A DNA stretch of 55,000 bases, from the NCBI GenBank assembly GCA_012295275.1, contig CM022669.1, positions 14,580,172 to 14,635,171 of the forward strand, read 5' to 3'. Origin of the DNA: Chrysomallon squamiferum (lineage: Eukaryota; Mollusca; Gastropoda; Neomphalida; Peltospiridae). The position numbers and the translations under genes are program-made. Within the stretch, counting starts at the first letter, position 1; the number at the start of each line of letters is the position of its first letter. Shown here one piece after another: positions 24,165 through 36,175 of this stretch. Under the pieces are notes generated by a model that was given only the letters and a program-made list of their open reading frames with translations, made no database searches and was not told where the DNA came from.

Positions 24165-27100
24165 GAAGAAGAGAAGAAGAAGAAGAAGAAGAAGAAGAAA
24201 TAAAATTTTAAAAATATTAATATTAATAAAAATAAAAAAAAAAAAAATGTATATAGGAATTCATCTCATAAAGTAAATCCACCAATAAGAAAATATGACT
24301 ATTCAAATTAGAAAACAAAATATTTAAAATAATGACCATCAAATATTATTAATTTATTCCTTATCTGTGTGTCAGAAATATAAATTCTCTAAAATTATTT
24401 TAAAAAACCAAACAAAACATATAAATAAATTCAATAAAAAAAAGAAAAAAAAAAAAAAAAAAGAAATGATGTAAAAAAAATTAAAAAAAGAAATTCAATT
24501 CAGAATTTACCTTTGCAAAAGATAAATCAAATAAATATTATTTTATATACAAATATGTTACCTGAATACACTGTTACCACTGTTAAAATGATTTGAACTG
24601 TAAAATAATATTAAACAGACTAAACAACAACACTGTAACATCAAATTCTTACTCATCATCCACTTCTTCTGGTAGCAGAGTTCCATTCAGCTGGTTCACT
24701 AAAATCTGGCACAGACAGGTAGCCAGGGGTGCAGCAATATCTGTGTCAAACTCCTCCTGTAAAAAAAAATATAAAATAATAATAATCACTAATTAATCTG
24801 AAACAGACAGACAGTTAGGGGTGTAGCAATATCTGTATCAAATTCCTCCTGTAAAACAAAATAAAAAATAATAATAATAAATCTGACACAGACAGACAGT
24901 TAGGGGTGCAGCAATATCTGTGTCAAATTCCTCCTGTAAAAAACAAAATAAATTAAATTTAAAAAATGATAATAATCACTAATAAATCTGACATAGGCAG
25001 CCAGTTAGGGGTGTAGCAATATCTGTAACAAATTCCTCCAATATAAATAAAGGAAATGAAAAAATAATAATGACCAATAATCTGACACAGATAAACATTT
25101 AGGGGTGTAGCAATATCTGTATCAAATTCTTCCTGTATAAAATAATAGTAAGGATAGAATTGTGTGTTTAAAGTTTTAAAAGAAAAACCCAATCTATTAA
25201 ATATACAATTCCCCCGACACTTACGGAATCTTCCAAAATTACAGCTTCCTTACAAAACCTAAAGTTTCAGTGTTAAGACGTTGCTATGTTATCTGTTATC
25301 ATGTTTGCTATTTTTAATTTTACCTCTTGTATCACAGCCTGCATGAGTCTGTCTATGGTCTCACACTGCAGTTCCTGATCCCTGAAATTTAAACAATTAA
25401 AAAAACTTAAATAAAACTTAAAATTAATTTATGACAAGTGACATTAATTTTCCGTCTTTGTTAATGTTCAGTATAAAATTACTTAAATATTTCTATTTGC
25501 TTTTCAACCAGCATTAATTGTCAGTAATGAAATATTTCATCAAGAATAATTTCTTAATCTGGGGAAGATAACTCTTGAAGTCACAAAATATATTTTCTCT
25601 TTAATGTTAAAAGATGGTAAGTATTTTCGTTATAATTTTTCACATTACAACAAAATGATTTACGTTTCAGACATGTTAAAATAAAATAATTTACATTTTG
25701 ATCACAGTGTAACACATTATAATGAAGTAATATACATTTCAATCACTAAAGTCAAGCTCTGATGAAATATTTCTTATTTCAGTTTTACTTTAATGCATTA
25801 CAACAAATTTATTTATATTTGAAACACAACATAACAATTTTAATAAAGTAATTTACATTTCATCACAATGTAACACATTAAAATAAAGTAATTTACATTT
25901 CAGTCACAGAGTAACACATTATACTGACTTTATTTAAATTTCAATCACAAAGTAACACATCATTACAAGTAATTTAACACATCATAAGAAGGTAACTTAC
26001 CTTTCGTTCTGTAGCTGCACTGTGAGGTTGTGAATGTCACCAGACAACTGTGACAGTTGTTCAGAAATGTCAACCTGCTCCTCCTTGGCTGGCTCCTCGA
26101 TTGGCACAAACTCAATTTCTTGTTTAGACTTCCCTGACATTACAGAAGACAAATAAAAAATGTTTTAGATAAATAAATAAATATGTCGGTCAATCAATCA
26201 TTTACTTATGGTAACTTCTAATTTATTTCACCTTTTTTTATTAAAAACAAAAAACCAACAAAAAAACCACCTTATTATTAGTAAACACTAACTGCCAGTT
26301 CTAAACAAAACTATCATTTAAATATATATATATATATATTTAGGCAATTCTTTATCTATGATCACAGAATATGAAAAAAACAAATGATCAGTAACAGATA
26401 TCTTTGAAACATAATTTATTTTAAAAAGAATCCATCGATATAAAATAGTTAACAAAAACCTAAACATAACTCTAATATTACTGTTTATTAAAGACACTGT
26501 AAACAAATAATATGAATAATACAAAATAACGTAAAAAGGTTCTGGCATATGAAGAATACAAAAACCAATATATATATTCACGTAGCTAGCTATTTACCAA
26601 ACACAGGCACATCTGTAGTTGTGGGTGAATCTTCGTCTTCGTCGCTGAAGCGGGCGTCAGACATGTGCACGGGTAGAGGAGGGAGATGATTTTCTCCAAT
26701 GTTGCTGCCATTGTCTATCTCCATCAGGTTCTTTTCAGCCATGTCCTCTTTTATCACAACTGAAGCACAGAAATATTAAACAACTTTTTAATAAAAGAAT
26801 TTTAAAAAAAAAAAAAAAACCACATGTTAAAACATTCACACTTACATTTCTATTTACATTTGTGAGTGCATAAATACTGCTACAACAGTACACTGGATCT
26901 TACATTGCTCATCTTTATTTATTTTTGTTTGTGATGACAGGACATCTTCATTTATTATAGTGGGGTCTAAAAAGGGATTCGTTAGGACTTCAAAAAGTGG
27001 TCAGTTACTTCAAATAAGATAGTATCTAGATGAAATACAATGTGTCCTTTGATATCAAAATATGTTACCAGCAGGAACGTTACAACCAACTTGATGCAGA

Positions 27101-30100
27101 TATCGAGATCTGTGATAACTGATGTGACTTACTGGCAAGAATGGGAAATAAACACAGCAGAGGACTGATCATGCGACTAATGACAAACAGTGTGGATACA
27201 AAGAAGAAAAGTGAAGGAAGGTTTGGTGTACCTTCTTGTGAGCAGAATTCTGTGAAATGTTCTCGGAGAAGACTCCTGAGATCTCTGTCCAGCTTTGAAT
27301 TGTCAAACAGTGGAGAAAGTGACCTGAATCAAAAATAATAAATAAATAAATTAGTAAAATAATAATTATAACTATAAAATACATAATATTGCTGAAAGTG
27401 GTCTGCTTTGTTTGAGATACAAATATGCACTTCTCAGCAAATGCATGCACAACACACACACAAACATATGCATCAAGACACAAAACACAGACACCCACAA
27501 TACACATATATACTCACAAACACATACTTATCTTCACACACACAGCCACATACATGCACAAACAACACACATATCATACTCACACAGACACACACACACA
27601 CACGTACTGAAAGAAGAAGTAAATAAAAATAACTTACGGTAAGACTCGTTTGTCTCTGATTGTTTTTAATGAGGTGTAGATTCCCTGTTTCACTTGAGCT
27701 GAGAACATTGAACAGTAGTTCACCATTATCTACAAAACAAAAATTAAACCAGATTCCAATTAAAGAGAAGAAAAATCTTTCTAATAGATGGTTTTACTTT
27801 GAACCAAGCGAACTGGACTAAATTTTCAAAATCTCTTTGGTGTACAGTTAAAAAAACACACCAAACAAACAAGACCAACAACAACATAGTTCAAAATTAA
27901 AACAAATTAAAATAATAATAATCAGAATAATAATAAGAATAAGAATAAAAATAAATATTTAAAAATAAATATGAAGATTAACAGAACAGTTATTAATTGT
28001 CGAATAAATATAATCAGATTAAGTCTCATCCAAATTCATTCTAAATCAGTTAAAAGTAGATATAGAGAGAGTTAAATGAGACCAAGAGAAAAAAAAAAAA
28101 AAAAAAATATGACAATGCCATATATAAATTACAACAAAATGCAAGACAGCACTTACCCTGCAGAGAAAATCTAACAGAGTGGCAGTGATAGCTGGGTGTG
28201 GTCTCATTGAGTGATACATCACCAATATGGCAGGCTCTGTTACAAAACAAGAAATAAAAACAAATCATTAAAAGTTTAAAAGCAAACTAAAATAAGGTAT
28301 ATTAAAACTGAATATCTATTTCGAATATGAAAAGAATGCTAACATTGCTTCAAAAACATCAAGCTTTAGAACTGAAGAATAAAAATAAATAACAGACAGG
28401 ATAAAAAAAATAACTCATATCTGAGATAAAAACTGATATAAATTGTTTTTATAATCTAGAAATTTTTAAAAATTAATATTAATTAATTTTTATTTTTTTT
28501 TTTTTTAAATCCAATACATTATAATCACCAATATGTTGATATATTTGTATTTATTACTGTAAGTAATACATTATCAAACAAATGATAATTATTTAAATGG
28601 AGAAAAATTTCTACACACCAATATTCATGATGCTGTCTCTCTCAGGATCAAATAGCAGCCAGTCGTAAAATAAGGCCAACTTGGCATCTGATGCTGCAAC
28701 ATTTGACTAGAAAATAAAAATAAACACATTTAAACACACAAAAATATACATGATGATACCGCATATCTGATTAAGACAATGACAACAAAATTTTCAATAT
28801 TCCAAATGATGGAGATAATGCTGATGATAATAATAATGACAATAATAATAATAATAATAATAATGATGATGGTAATTATTATTATTATTATTAAAATAAC
28901 AACACCAACAATAACAATAATAATACTAACTTAAAAACTCATGAGAAAAACTAAATAATATTTATATATTAATCACAAAAATAAATCATAAAATGTGTAT
29001 AACATAATGATGATGAGAACAATGACAATAACAATAATAATAATAATGATGATGACAATATAATAATAATAATAATAATAACAAAAATAATAATTTATAA
29101 TTATTATTAAAATAACAACACCAACAACAACAAAAATAATACTACCTTAAAAAACTTGCAAAAAAACCTAAATAATGATTATACATTAAACAACAACACA
29201 GAAACATATAATAAAATATACATAACACAGAACAAAAACAGAGAAAGTCGAATTGTGAAAAAAGAAAATTTGAAATACGCACTGTGCATGTTGTGAGCAG
29301 CCAGCCAATGACTGCCCACCTCGGAATGATGTCAGAACAGAGGAGTTCGTTGGAGGGGTGGAACACAGCACAGATGTATCTGATTATATCACAGCGCAGT
29401 GACTGGCTCTCCGGTGTAGACAGATACTGTAGTTTTAAATACAAAATATATAAAACATTTCAGTGTACAAGGTCTCAGTAAACAAATAGTGTAATTTAAA
29501 ATAAAAAATAAAACACGTTTCAATATACAAAGTCTCAGTGTTTTTAACGTAACTAAAAATGTAGCAAATTGGCTGGACTATTAATTGTATTTATTTGTGT
29601 TGTATATGAGTGAAAGCAGTATATATATTCAATTTGTTGGAAATGAATGGTGGTTTTTTTATCAGAAATAAAAATGCAATAATAATAAAGATGATAATGA
29701 TAATGATAATGATAATCCATAATAATAATAATAAAACAAAAACAAAAAAAAAAAAAAAAAACAGAAACAAAAGAAAAGAATGTAACTAATGACATTAAAA
29801 AAGAAATATATATTGTACAATCATAGCAAACAAAGTTGCCATTATATATCTTTTTTGAAGTAATATATTTTTAGTAATTAAATTTAATTTAAAAAGTTTA
29901 TTATATTAACTGCCATAATTATTAACCAAGTTATTTATGAATACACTGTATTTGTATTTTAACATAAGAGACATTCTCACCTGTCTTTGAAACCAATCTT
30001 GATATCTCTTCTGCTGCCCAAATTTAACCTAAAAATTAAATTTAAAGAAAATACTGGTTACTAATACAACTAGCAATAAATATAAAACTATTTTCAAACT

Positions 30101-33100
30101 TAAAATAAAGGATATTCAACAAACAAAAATACAACATCAATAAATTTCAAATATCTGTAGATGACTCATATAGAGGTGATAACCTTGTTTTTAGTTCCTT
30201 TTCTGGCAAGTAGTTATTTGGTCAGTATATATTTTATACAGCTAATTGATATGAAAATTGTCTGAAATACATAGAATTAATCTAAAGAAATAAATTATTT
30301 TAAAGACTTACTTTTGAAATGAGAAACACTAGTTTGTTCTCCATGTCAGGTGTCAGACGTGAAACTAAAAACTTTCTTGATGTTCGTGTGTGTAGTAACT
30401 GTAATACTCCTTCATTAAAAAATAAAGAAATATAAATATTAAACAAAAACAAAAAAAATATAATTAATCAAATATTTAATGATTTAGAACAAGATAACAC
30501 ATCTGAAACTTGTAAATCACTTTAACAACAAAAATAATGACCTGACTTGTAACTATGTTTATTAAATATAATTATTTCTGATAGTTCTGTTTATATATTT
30601 ATTACATTAAAAAAAAGAGAGAAATATCTAATTAAAGCCTTTAAGACCTAATTTCATTAATTAATAAACATTTTATCCTTACAACTATATAACTATATCT
30701 AATTTAGTAGACAAAAAACACACAATATATTATGTATCTACTGGTACTGCATTGTTAAAAAACAAAAATATCATTTTATTGTCACTGTATCTGACTTTTA
30801 GCTAAATAAATAAAGTAAATATTTGTACCTGTAAAGGTGGGACTTAAAGCCGTTGGATTGTGTAGAATATCCTTCCAGAGTTTTTCAAATTCTGGTATCC
30901 TAGCAACATTCTGCAGCAAACGGATAAGGTCTCTACCAATGGTCATGCAGTCAACCCACTGAACAATATAAACAATAATACATTATTTTAAAATCTAATA
31001 ATTACATTACCGATGGTAGTTAATAATCAAACTAGTAATAACATTTTTTTTTTTTGAATTAAAAACAAGAAAAAGAAAAATGAAATTATTATCATTTGGT
31101 GATGTTTGTCCAATTTAAAAACAAACACTGTATTCCGAAATGTAAAAAACAAATGATAGATGATAAAACACTTTTTTAAAAACTTGTTATTACTCTCTAA
31201 TTTTATTCCATTAGTATTTTTTTATTAAAGTCAGTGCAAAAGAATCAAAAAAAAGAAAAGAAGAAAGAAATTTTAATTTTATCTTCAAAGATTTTTTGTA
31301 ATAGAAATGCACAAATACATGTAACTGTAATTTGTTTTAACTATTCAAAAACATCATCCTAAACAATTTATTTAAAGATAACCAACAATTTCCCACAGGA
31401 CTGCACTTCACACGAACATTTCCGTAACAATCTTTTCTTGAGATATTAACTTAATTATAACCGGTTATTGTAACTAGTGGTGATTTGAACTGTTATTTTA
31501 CCTTTTCCTTGAGTATAGACATACACAGTTCAACTTCTCGTTGTCTCAGGTGAGAAAACATCTGAGCTCCGTGGTCAATGATGACTCTCAGGTAGGTATA
31601 AACCACAGTAGCAGCCAAGCTTCCATTCTTTTCTAACCAAGATCTGAAACGGTAATAAGTTTAAAATAGTAATATTTACGAGTAATATTTTTATGTTGGT
31701 TAGAATCCTATTTGCAATGATTATGGTCACATCATTTTGCACATGTAAAGGATACATTAAAGTTTTATTTAGATTATATTCCATTCACTGTTGTTTTGTT
31801 GCTTTCTTAATAAAAGCCAGAATACTGATGAATATACCTCAGCTAGAGAATATCTTAAAATCACAAAATATCTTAGTGATTCTTTGCTATTAATCAATGG
31901 TTGAATTCACACTAAATATAGCCCATGCTGTTTTCTTTTCTGGTTTCTTTAAACACCCCCCCCGATATTGATAAAGAAACTTCAACTGATGAATATTAAA
32001 AATAACATACAATTGGCTCAGTGTAATTACGTGTTATTAATTTTTCACATCTAACATGAAGTTATGAACATATAAGATCATCAACATTTTAAGATAGTCT
32101 CTGTTTTTGCTGATGGAACTTGTTTGTTTTTTACTTACCTGTATTCCAGAAAAATGTCTAACATGTTTTCAGCAAGCCAAATATTCTTTGTAGTTACATC
32201 TCCTCCTGAGAAAAAATAAAGAAATATATAAAATTATAAACTTTAGATTATAACCATTCAAAATGAAAAATTTTTTTAGAATGTTTAATGTACAATAAAA
32301 TGTACAATATTAAAAAAACATTTTTATTTCATTTTAGATTATATATATAAAATTTAGTTTAAAATTTGTATTTAACACTAACCTGAAATCTGTCGAATCA
32401 ACGACTGACATACACTGTCTGCACCCAAGACATTATTACGAACAAGTTCTTTACAAAACCAAACAAGCTGAAAATAAAACATAAATAAAAAAAATTAGTT
32501 TTAAAGATTACAGGAATAATTTTACTAGATAAATTTCTGACACATGACAAATAACGTAACAGCAAAATCTGAGTTTTGAGTTTTACAAAAAATTGTACAT
32601 ATTTCCAAAAATTAAAAGAAGAATTAAGAAAAATCACTATTTTTGTAATACTACTGGATGTGTCCCATTCGAAAATTAATCTGGTAAATAAAAAATTGGC
32701 TTAAGATTCACAATAACAAAAAACAAAGTAAATTTGAGTCATAATTCAAACTTGAATTATCTTTTGTAATAAACCAAAATATACTGACAAAATCATAAGC
32801 CGTGGAAACATATCTGCACAATAGATATTCACTTTCATCAATAAAAAAATAAAAGATGAATACTGAAAAACTAACAATTCCACATTGTTTGAGGAATTTA
32901 GATGTTTCATTATTCTATTACTGTGATATTAATTCCTACCTGTGTTCGTGCTGCATCGTATATCCTCAGCCATTTCTCATAAATAATCTGATTAACTTTT
33001 GTGAGGACAATGTTGAGACCATCTCTTGTAATCAGTGTCATGTCCCTGTAGCTCTAAATATAAAATAATAATAAAATAATAATAATAATAATAATAATAA

Positions 33101-33182
33101 AAATAATAAATATTTAGATACTGGCAATTCAAGAATATTTCATTAATGGATTATTTTTATGAAATACTCTGAAATTTACATT

Positions 33183-33246
<64 letters not shown>

Positions 33247-35231
33247 ACATACACACACATATACTTTCAGTATAAATTTTATATATATAATGGTATTGCC
33301 ATTCTAGTGTTCTAAATTGGCACTTAAAAGATTGAAGTAAAAATAGCCTATAAATTTATTTCCTTACAGAAATTTATCCTGTTCAAGGATTTCAAAACAG
33401 AATTAACTAATAAAATGTTATAATATCAAAAACAATTATATAAACTATAAATAGTATAATGCACTTTACATTCTCAAAATTAAGTTTACTGCACATTTTA
33501 TGATTATTTGGAAAAATAATAAATAAATAAAAACATCAACAGGTTAACACCCAAATACTAAAACCAAGAACTGGACAAATGTATATTATAAGGATAATTA
33601 CTGAACATTGGGATAACTTTCTATAAAAATTTAAATATTAATGTAACTCACCTTGGCAGCTGCTTTAGGATCAACCAAAACAGAGAAGAGTAAACCCAAC
33701 TGAACTTCTTCATGCTGAGCTAGTCCTTTAGAAACCTGAACAAAAATAATATCTGTGTTAATATCATTCTGAAGAATAATAATAATAATAAAAAATAAAT
33801 ATATAAAAAAAAATTACAATAAATAAAACTACTAACACTACTAATAAATAAATATATATATAAATAATTTATAAATAAATAAATAAATAAAATACTAATA
33901 ATAGATATGTGGATAAATTAATTTAAGTGATTAAAAAGTACCATATAAAACACATCTTATTAAAACATTTTGTTGTAGAATGAACGTAACGATGAAATAA
34001 ACGCACAAAATAAAAATGGAAGTTCAATACAAAGAAACATTATACTCATTATTATTAGTTATTATTAAAATTATTTTTTAAATCTACTTTAAAATAAATA
34101 TTGTATTACTGGAGAAATATTGCCTGAATAAAAATACGTAATCTATCAAAACAGATATTATCGAAATACGAAAAAAACTAAATGAACAGCAAATAAGGAT
34201 TACGTAATTCAAAACACAGTTTACATGCTTAAAACATGAATACACATCATTTGTTTTATGATCTTTCATCTGTGTAATCTGTCTTTAATGATGCGTTTGT
34301 TTTAAAAAGAAATATGTTGTTTATTATCACAGATAAACTGACATGTGAATTCAAAACATCATTTGCTTCTCGTTCTGACAAGCCTGCTAGCATACTCTGC
34401 ACTGTGTTGTAACATTTTTCCAACCGCTAAAAAAACAAAACAAAAAAACAATAGTAAATATAAAATATATATATAAACGTAATTGAAAATTAGCATATAT
34501 TATAATACACTTTAATTAAATATTTCTAAGCTTGATTAATATGGTTTTTTTTTTTTTCCTATTATTACAAATGCCATATATATTCTTTGAAATAATTATA
34601 TTTTAATATAATTGTTGCTATTAATATATGAAAAAATTGTTTTAGATAATAATCTAAATATTAAAAACAGATAAATAAAACAAAATTTGGAAAAGAACAG
34701 AAGTTAACCTACTTCTGTCATGTCACTGATTGATTGCTTTGTTCAGTGTTATTTCTACAATTAATAATATGTATGTATGTGTGTCTATGCACATAGATAA
34801 TGGTATGTATGTATATATGTATCAGTAGACACATGTGAAAATGTATGGGGTTTTATACAATAATAAGATGTATCTGTCTTCAAATTTTAGTTTAAAAAAG
34901 AAGACAGAAATTAATCATTATATTTATGAAGAAATGAAGTGTTGAATACATCATTACTGATTTTAAAAAAAATCACTTAAAGTTATGTCTGATTAGATAT
35001 AGAACTAATAAATACACAATATAACAGTTAATGAAGTTAATCATTAAGATCATAAAGTAATGGCTGTTGACAAAAGTTAAACTGCAGTATAAACATTTTG
35101 ATTTCTTTTTTTTCTTCTACATTTAAATTATACTGGCTAAAATGCCTGCACAATGGTTGAATTACCTCTTCCAGTTCATCCTTAACTTCCAAAATATTAG
35201 TAGATACTAGTCTCGAACTGGTTCTCTCCAT
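16735..35231 (-). CDS. INTS3: Integrator complex subunit 3 (SOSS complex subunit A), complete
   Basis: INTS3 is a nuclear scaffold of the Integrator complex, which cleaves snRNA and paused RNA polymerase II transcripts. It is also subunit A of the SOSS single-strand-DNA sensor, where it holds the SSB1/NABP protein. I traced 32 coding exons from ATG (35231) to TGA (16737-16735). They total 3051 nt, or 1016 residues, against about 1040 in vertebrates. All phases join. Diagnostic matches to the family include [12 protein letters not shown] (exon 11), RDGLNIVL (exon 4), NIWLAEN (exon 6), PALSP-type sequence in exon 8, [11 protein letters not shown] (exon 10) and [14 protein letters not shown] (exon 26). 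The protein is mostly helical-repeat sequence with an acidic linker at about 471-570 and a basic/acidic tail ending DDDSD. The vertebrate Ala/Gly-rich N-terminus is absent. Three introns carry tandem copies of exon edges (see repeats). Confidence 0.97.
16979..17400 (-). repeat. Tandem array reiterating the exon 31 donor of INTS3
   Basis: About 11 units of roughly 35 bp lie in the intron after exon 31. Plus-strand unit starts are near 16979, 17009, 17043, 17076, 17111, 17146, 17181, 17216, 17251, 17288 and 17361. On the gene strand a unit reads TATAGTGACAGTGA, then about 8 bases, then AGCAGTGA followed by GTAGGT. That matches the last 30-odd bases of exon 31 (coding [10 protein letters not shown]) plus its GTATGT donor. 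Many units therefore carry a potential 5' splice site. Units nearest the exon are not the best conserved; the 17111-17216 copies are the most alike. Confidence 0.85.
17640..18160. repeat. AT-rich tetranucleotide and ATT repeats in an INTS3 intron
   Basis: AAAT/AAATA runs at 17690-17825 and (ATT)n at 18048-18066 and 18126-18149 lie between exons 31 and 30. They give only low-complexity reading frames. Confidence 0.8.
18411..18520. repeat. (AAT)n microsatellite in an INTS3 intron
   Basis: AAT run of about 60 bp followed by GAT and AAT variants, between exons 30 and 29. Confidence 0.9.
18786..19731. repeat. INTS3 intron with (CA)n and poly(A)
   Basis: Intron between exons 29 and 28. It holds a perfect (CA)n tract at about 19230-19279 preceded by CT repeats, and poly(A)-rich blocks at 19580-19605 and 19650-19670. 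Nothing else was seen. Confidence 0.8.
19965..20170. repeat. (AAAT)n and poly(A) in an INTS3 intron
   Basis: AAAT tetranucleotide run at about 19971-20033, then A-rich tracts at 20120-20168, between exons 28 and 27. Confidence 0.85.
20750..21020. repeat. Degenerate AAT/AAC repeats in an INTS3 intron
   Basis: Interrupted AATAATAGT and ACAATAAC repeats between exons 26 and 25. They produce low-complexity frames only. Confidence 0.75.
24090..24250. repeat. AAT/GAA repeats in an INTS3 intron
   Basis: (AAT)n at 24103-24163 passing into (GAA)n at 24164-24199, between exons 20 and 19. Confidence 0.9.
24653..28706 (-). CDS. INTS3: INTS3 exons 12-19 (residues 355-624)
   Basis: Exons in transcript order: 28706-28619, 28236-28157, 27729-27638, 27323-27232, 26759-26598, 26133-26001, 25381-25324 and 24756-24653. 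The part before exon 16 continues the helical repeats ([43 protein letters not shown]). Exons 16-17 encode a poorly conserved acidic, probably disordered linker ([13 protein letters not shown]). Exons 18-19 re-enter conserved helical sequence ([12 protein letters not shown] to LLPEEVDDE). Exons 17 and 19 each border a tandem array made of their own splice-site region. Confidence 0.94.
24795..25145 (-). repeat. Four decayed tandem copies of the 5' half of INTS3 exon 19
   Basis: On the gene strand, directly upstream of exon 19 (24756-24653), are four partial copies at about 24795-24857, 24880-24947, 24984-25040 and 25080-25140, spaced 85-105 bp. Each repeats the 3' splice site region and the start of the exon, up to about the codons for LCQI. 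The outermost copy still reads [18 protein letters not shown], against [18 protein letters not shown] in the real exon. The third copy has lost the CAG acceptor. All lack the 3' half of the exon and its donor, so they look like ghost exons rather than functional alternatives. Confidence 0.88.
25660..26001 (-). repeat. Tandem array reiterating the exon 17 donor of INTS3
   Basis: About seven degenerate units of roughly 40 bp lie in the intron after exon 17 and reach up to the exon edge. On the gene strand the exon junction reads GAAAGGTAAGTTACCTTCTT and goes on ATGATGTGTTA. The intronic units read GAAATGTAAATTACTTTATT and then a form of ATAATGTGTTAC. Unit positions on the plus strand include about 25687, 25726, 25848, 25888 and 25928. 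Most units have lost the G before GTAA, so they are weak donors at best. Confidence 0.75.
26764..27231. other. INTS3 intron, no other feature
   Basis: Intron between exons 16 and 15. Apart from poly(A) at 26802-26819 the sequence is fairly complex but shows no open frame with recognisable protein. Confidence 0.4.
27430..27603. repeat. CA-rich microsatellite in an INTS3 intron
   Basis: Interrupted ACAC/ACAT repeats between exons 15 and 14, ending in a purer (CA)n at 27584-27603. Confidence 0.85.
28800..29150. repeat. AAT/AAC/GAT trinucleotide repeats in an INTS3 intron
   Basis: Two AAT-rich blocks at about 28826-28935 and 29028-29145, between exons 12 and 11. Both blocks pair AATAATGATGATG with AACAACACCAACAA, so the region looks like a diverged duplication of about 200 bp. 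Confidence 0.7.
29283..35231 (-). CDS. INTS3: INTS3 exons 1-11 (residues 1-354)
   Basis: Exons in transcript order: 35231-35166, 34426-34343, 33735-33652, 33053-32940, 32467-32383, 32205-32139, 31643-31502, 30958-30829, 30409-30312, 30028-29981 and 29426-29283. They encode the conserved N-terminal helical-repeat half, from KDELEE at residues 17-22 to the strongly conserved [13 protein letters not shown] and GWLLTTC of exon 11 (residues 307-354). Exons 1-4, 9, 10 and 11 end in phase 0, and the others in phases 1 or 2. Donors are mostly GTAAGT-like; exon 2 uses a weaker GTCAGT. The start methionine is the first ATG in frame with the conserved SxxxxxxKDELEE start. Confidence 0.95.
29440..29975. 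other. INTS3 intron between exons 11 and 10
   Basis: Contains a short direct repeat (CATTTCAGTGTACAAGGTCTCAGT near 29456 and a related copy near 29516), GATAAT repeats at 29690-29716 and poly(A) at 29744-29761. No coding signal. Confidence 0.5.
33186..33244. repeat. (CA)n microsatellite in an INTS3 intron
   Basis: Perfect AC dinucleotide run of about 58 bp between exons 4 and 3. Confidence 0.95.
34430..35160. other. INTS3 first intron
   Basis: AT-rich intron between exons 1 and 2 with short TATG/TATA repeats near 34770-34825. No exon or conserved element was recognised. Confidence 0.5.
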
Positions 35232-35974
35232 TGCTTGTCCAGGAAATACTCACAAATTTACACCGTAACAAATATCACATTCACATTGTCAATAAAACTG
35301 ATGGAAAATCGAACGCAAACAAAGCAAAGACAAAAGTCAGTACTTCATAACTATATAACAAATAATCATTAACAACAAACAGGCTGTTTACTATGTATTA
35401 GTAAATGCAAGGCCTAAAGTCAACAATGCTGCTGTGAATATGACCTGGGACTGGGTCAAATGTTGAAATGGCAAAATGAAATGAACTTCAACTTGTTATG
35501 TACACGATAATAATGTGCATATATAAACTACATTATTTTATGTAATAATATTAAATGAATTACATAAATATGTTGTTTAAAATGGTGTGTGTGGAATATG
35601 AACTCGTAGGGTATTGTTGATTACTTAACATACGCAATTTTACAACTTCTTGAAGAGCTGGTTTTCAACCAACTGAAAACAAGAGGGCATGGGCTGCCAT
35701 AAAGCCGACAGATTGTCGTAAACTTAGGTATAAAAATTTGTTATGAATGTATACTAGTTAATTAGTTGTATTTGCGATTTTACAAAATACTTCTAATAAA
35801 TACACATTAGTTATATATTTCAATATAAAAAATAAAAATGAAAATTATTTATTAGAAATAATAATAATAAAGGTAATTCTAAAATGTAACATCACAGAAG
35901 GAACGAAAAAAGTATATTTGTTTATTACGATATATTTTTCATCATAACAAATTTCATGCTTGTTTATTCAGTCC

Positions 35975-35980
<6 letters not shown>

Positions 35981-36038
<58 letters not shown>
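35981..36038. repeat. (GA)n microsatellite
   Basis: Perfect GA run of 58 bp in the INTS3-PHAX interval. In insects such tracts bind GAGA-type factors; whether that holds here is unknown. Confidence 0.95.
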
Positions 36039-36041
<3 letters not shown>

Positions 36042-36104
36042 TTATAATATTGTTATACTTAAAATGGCAATAGTCCCATGAATTAATTTAAAAATACAGC
36101 CCAA

Positions 36105-36175
<71 letters not shown>
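36105..36175. repeat. (ATT)n microsatellite
   Basis: Nearly pure ATT run of about 70 bp in the INTS3-PHAX interval. Confidence 0.95.

Noticed and set aside
27408-27642. Histidine/threonine-rich frames
   Set aside because: CA-rich microsatellite in an INTS3 intron.
16735-35231. U12-type introns in INTS3
   Set aside because: All donors read are GT with ordinary U2-like contexts; none has the GTATCCTT or ATATCCTT consensus.
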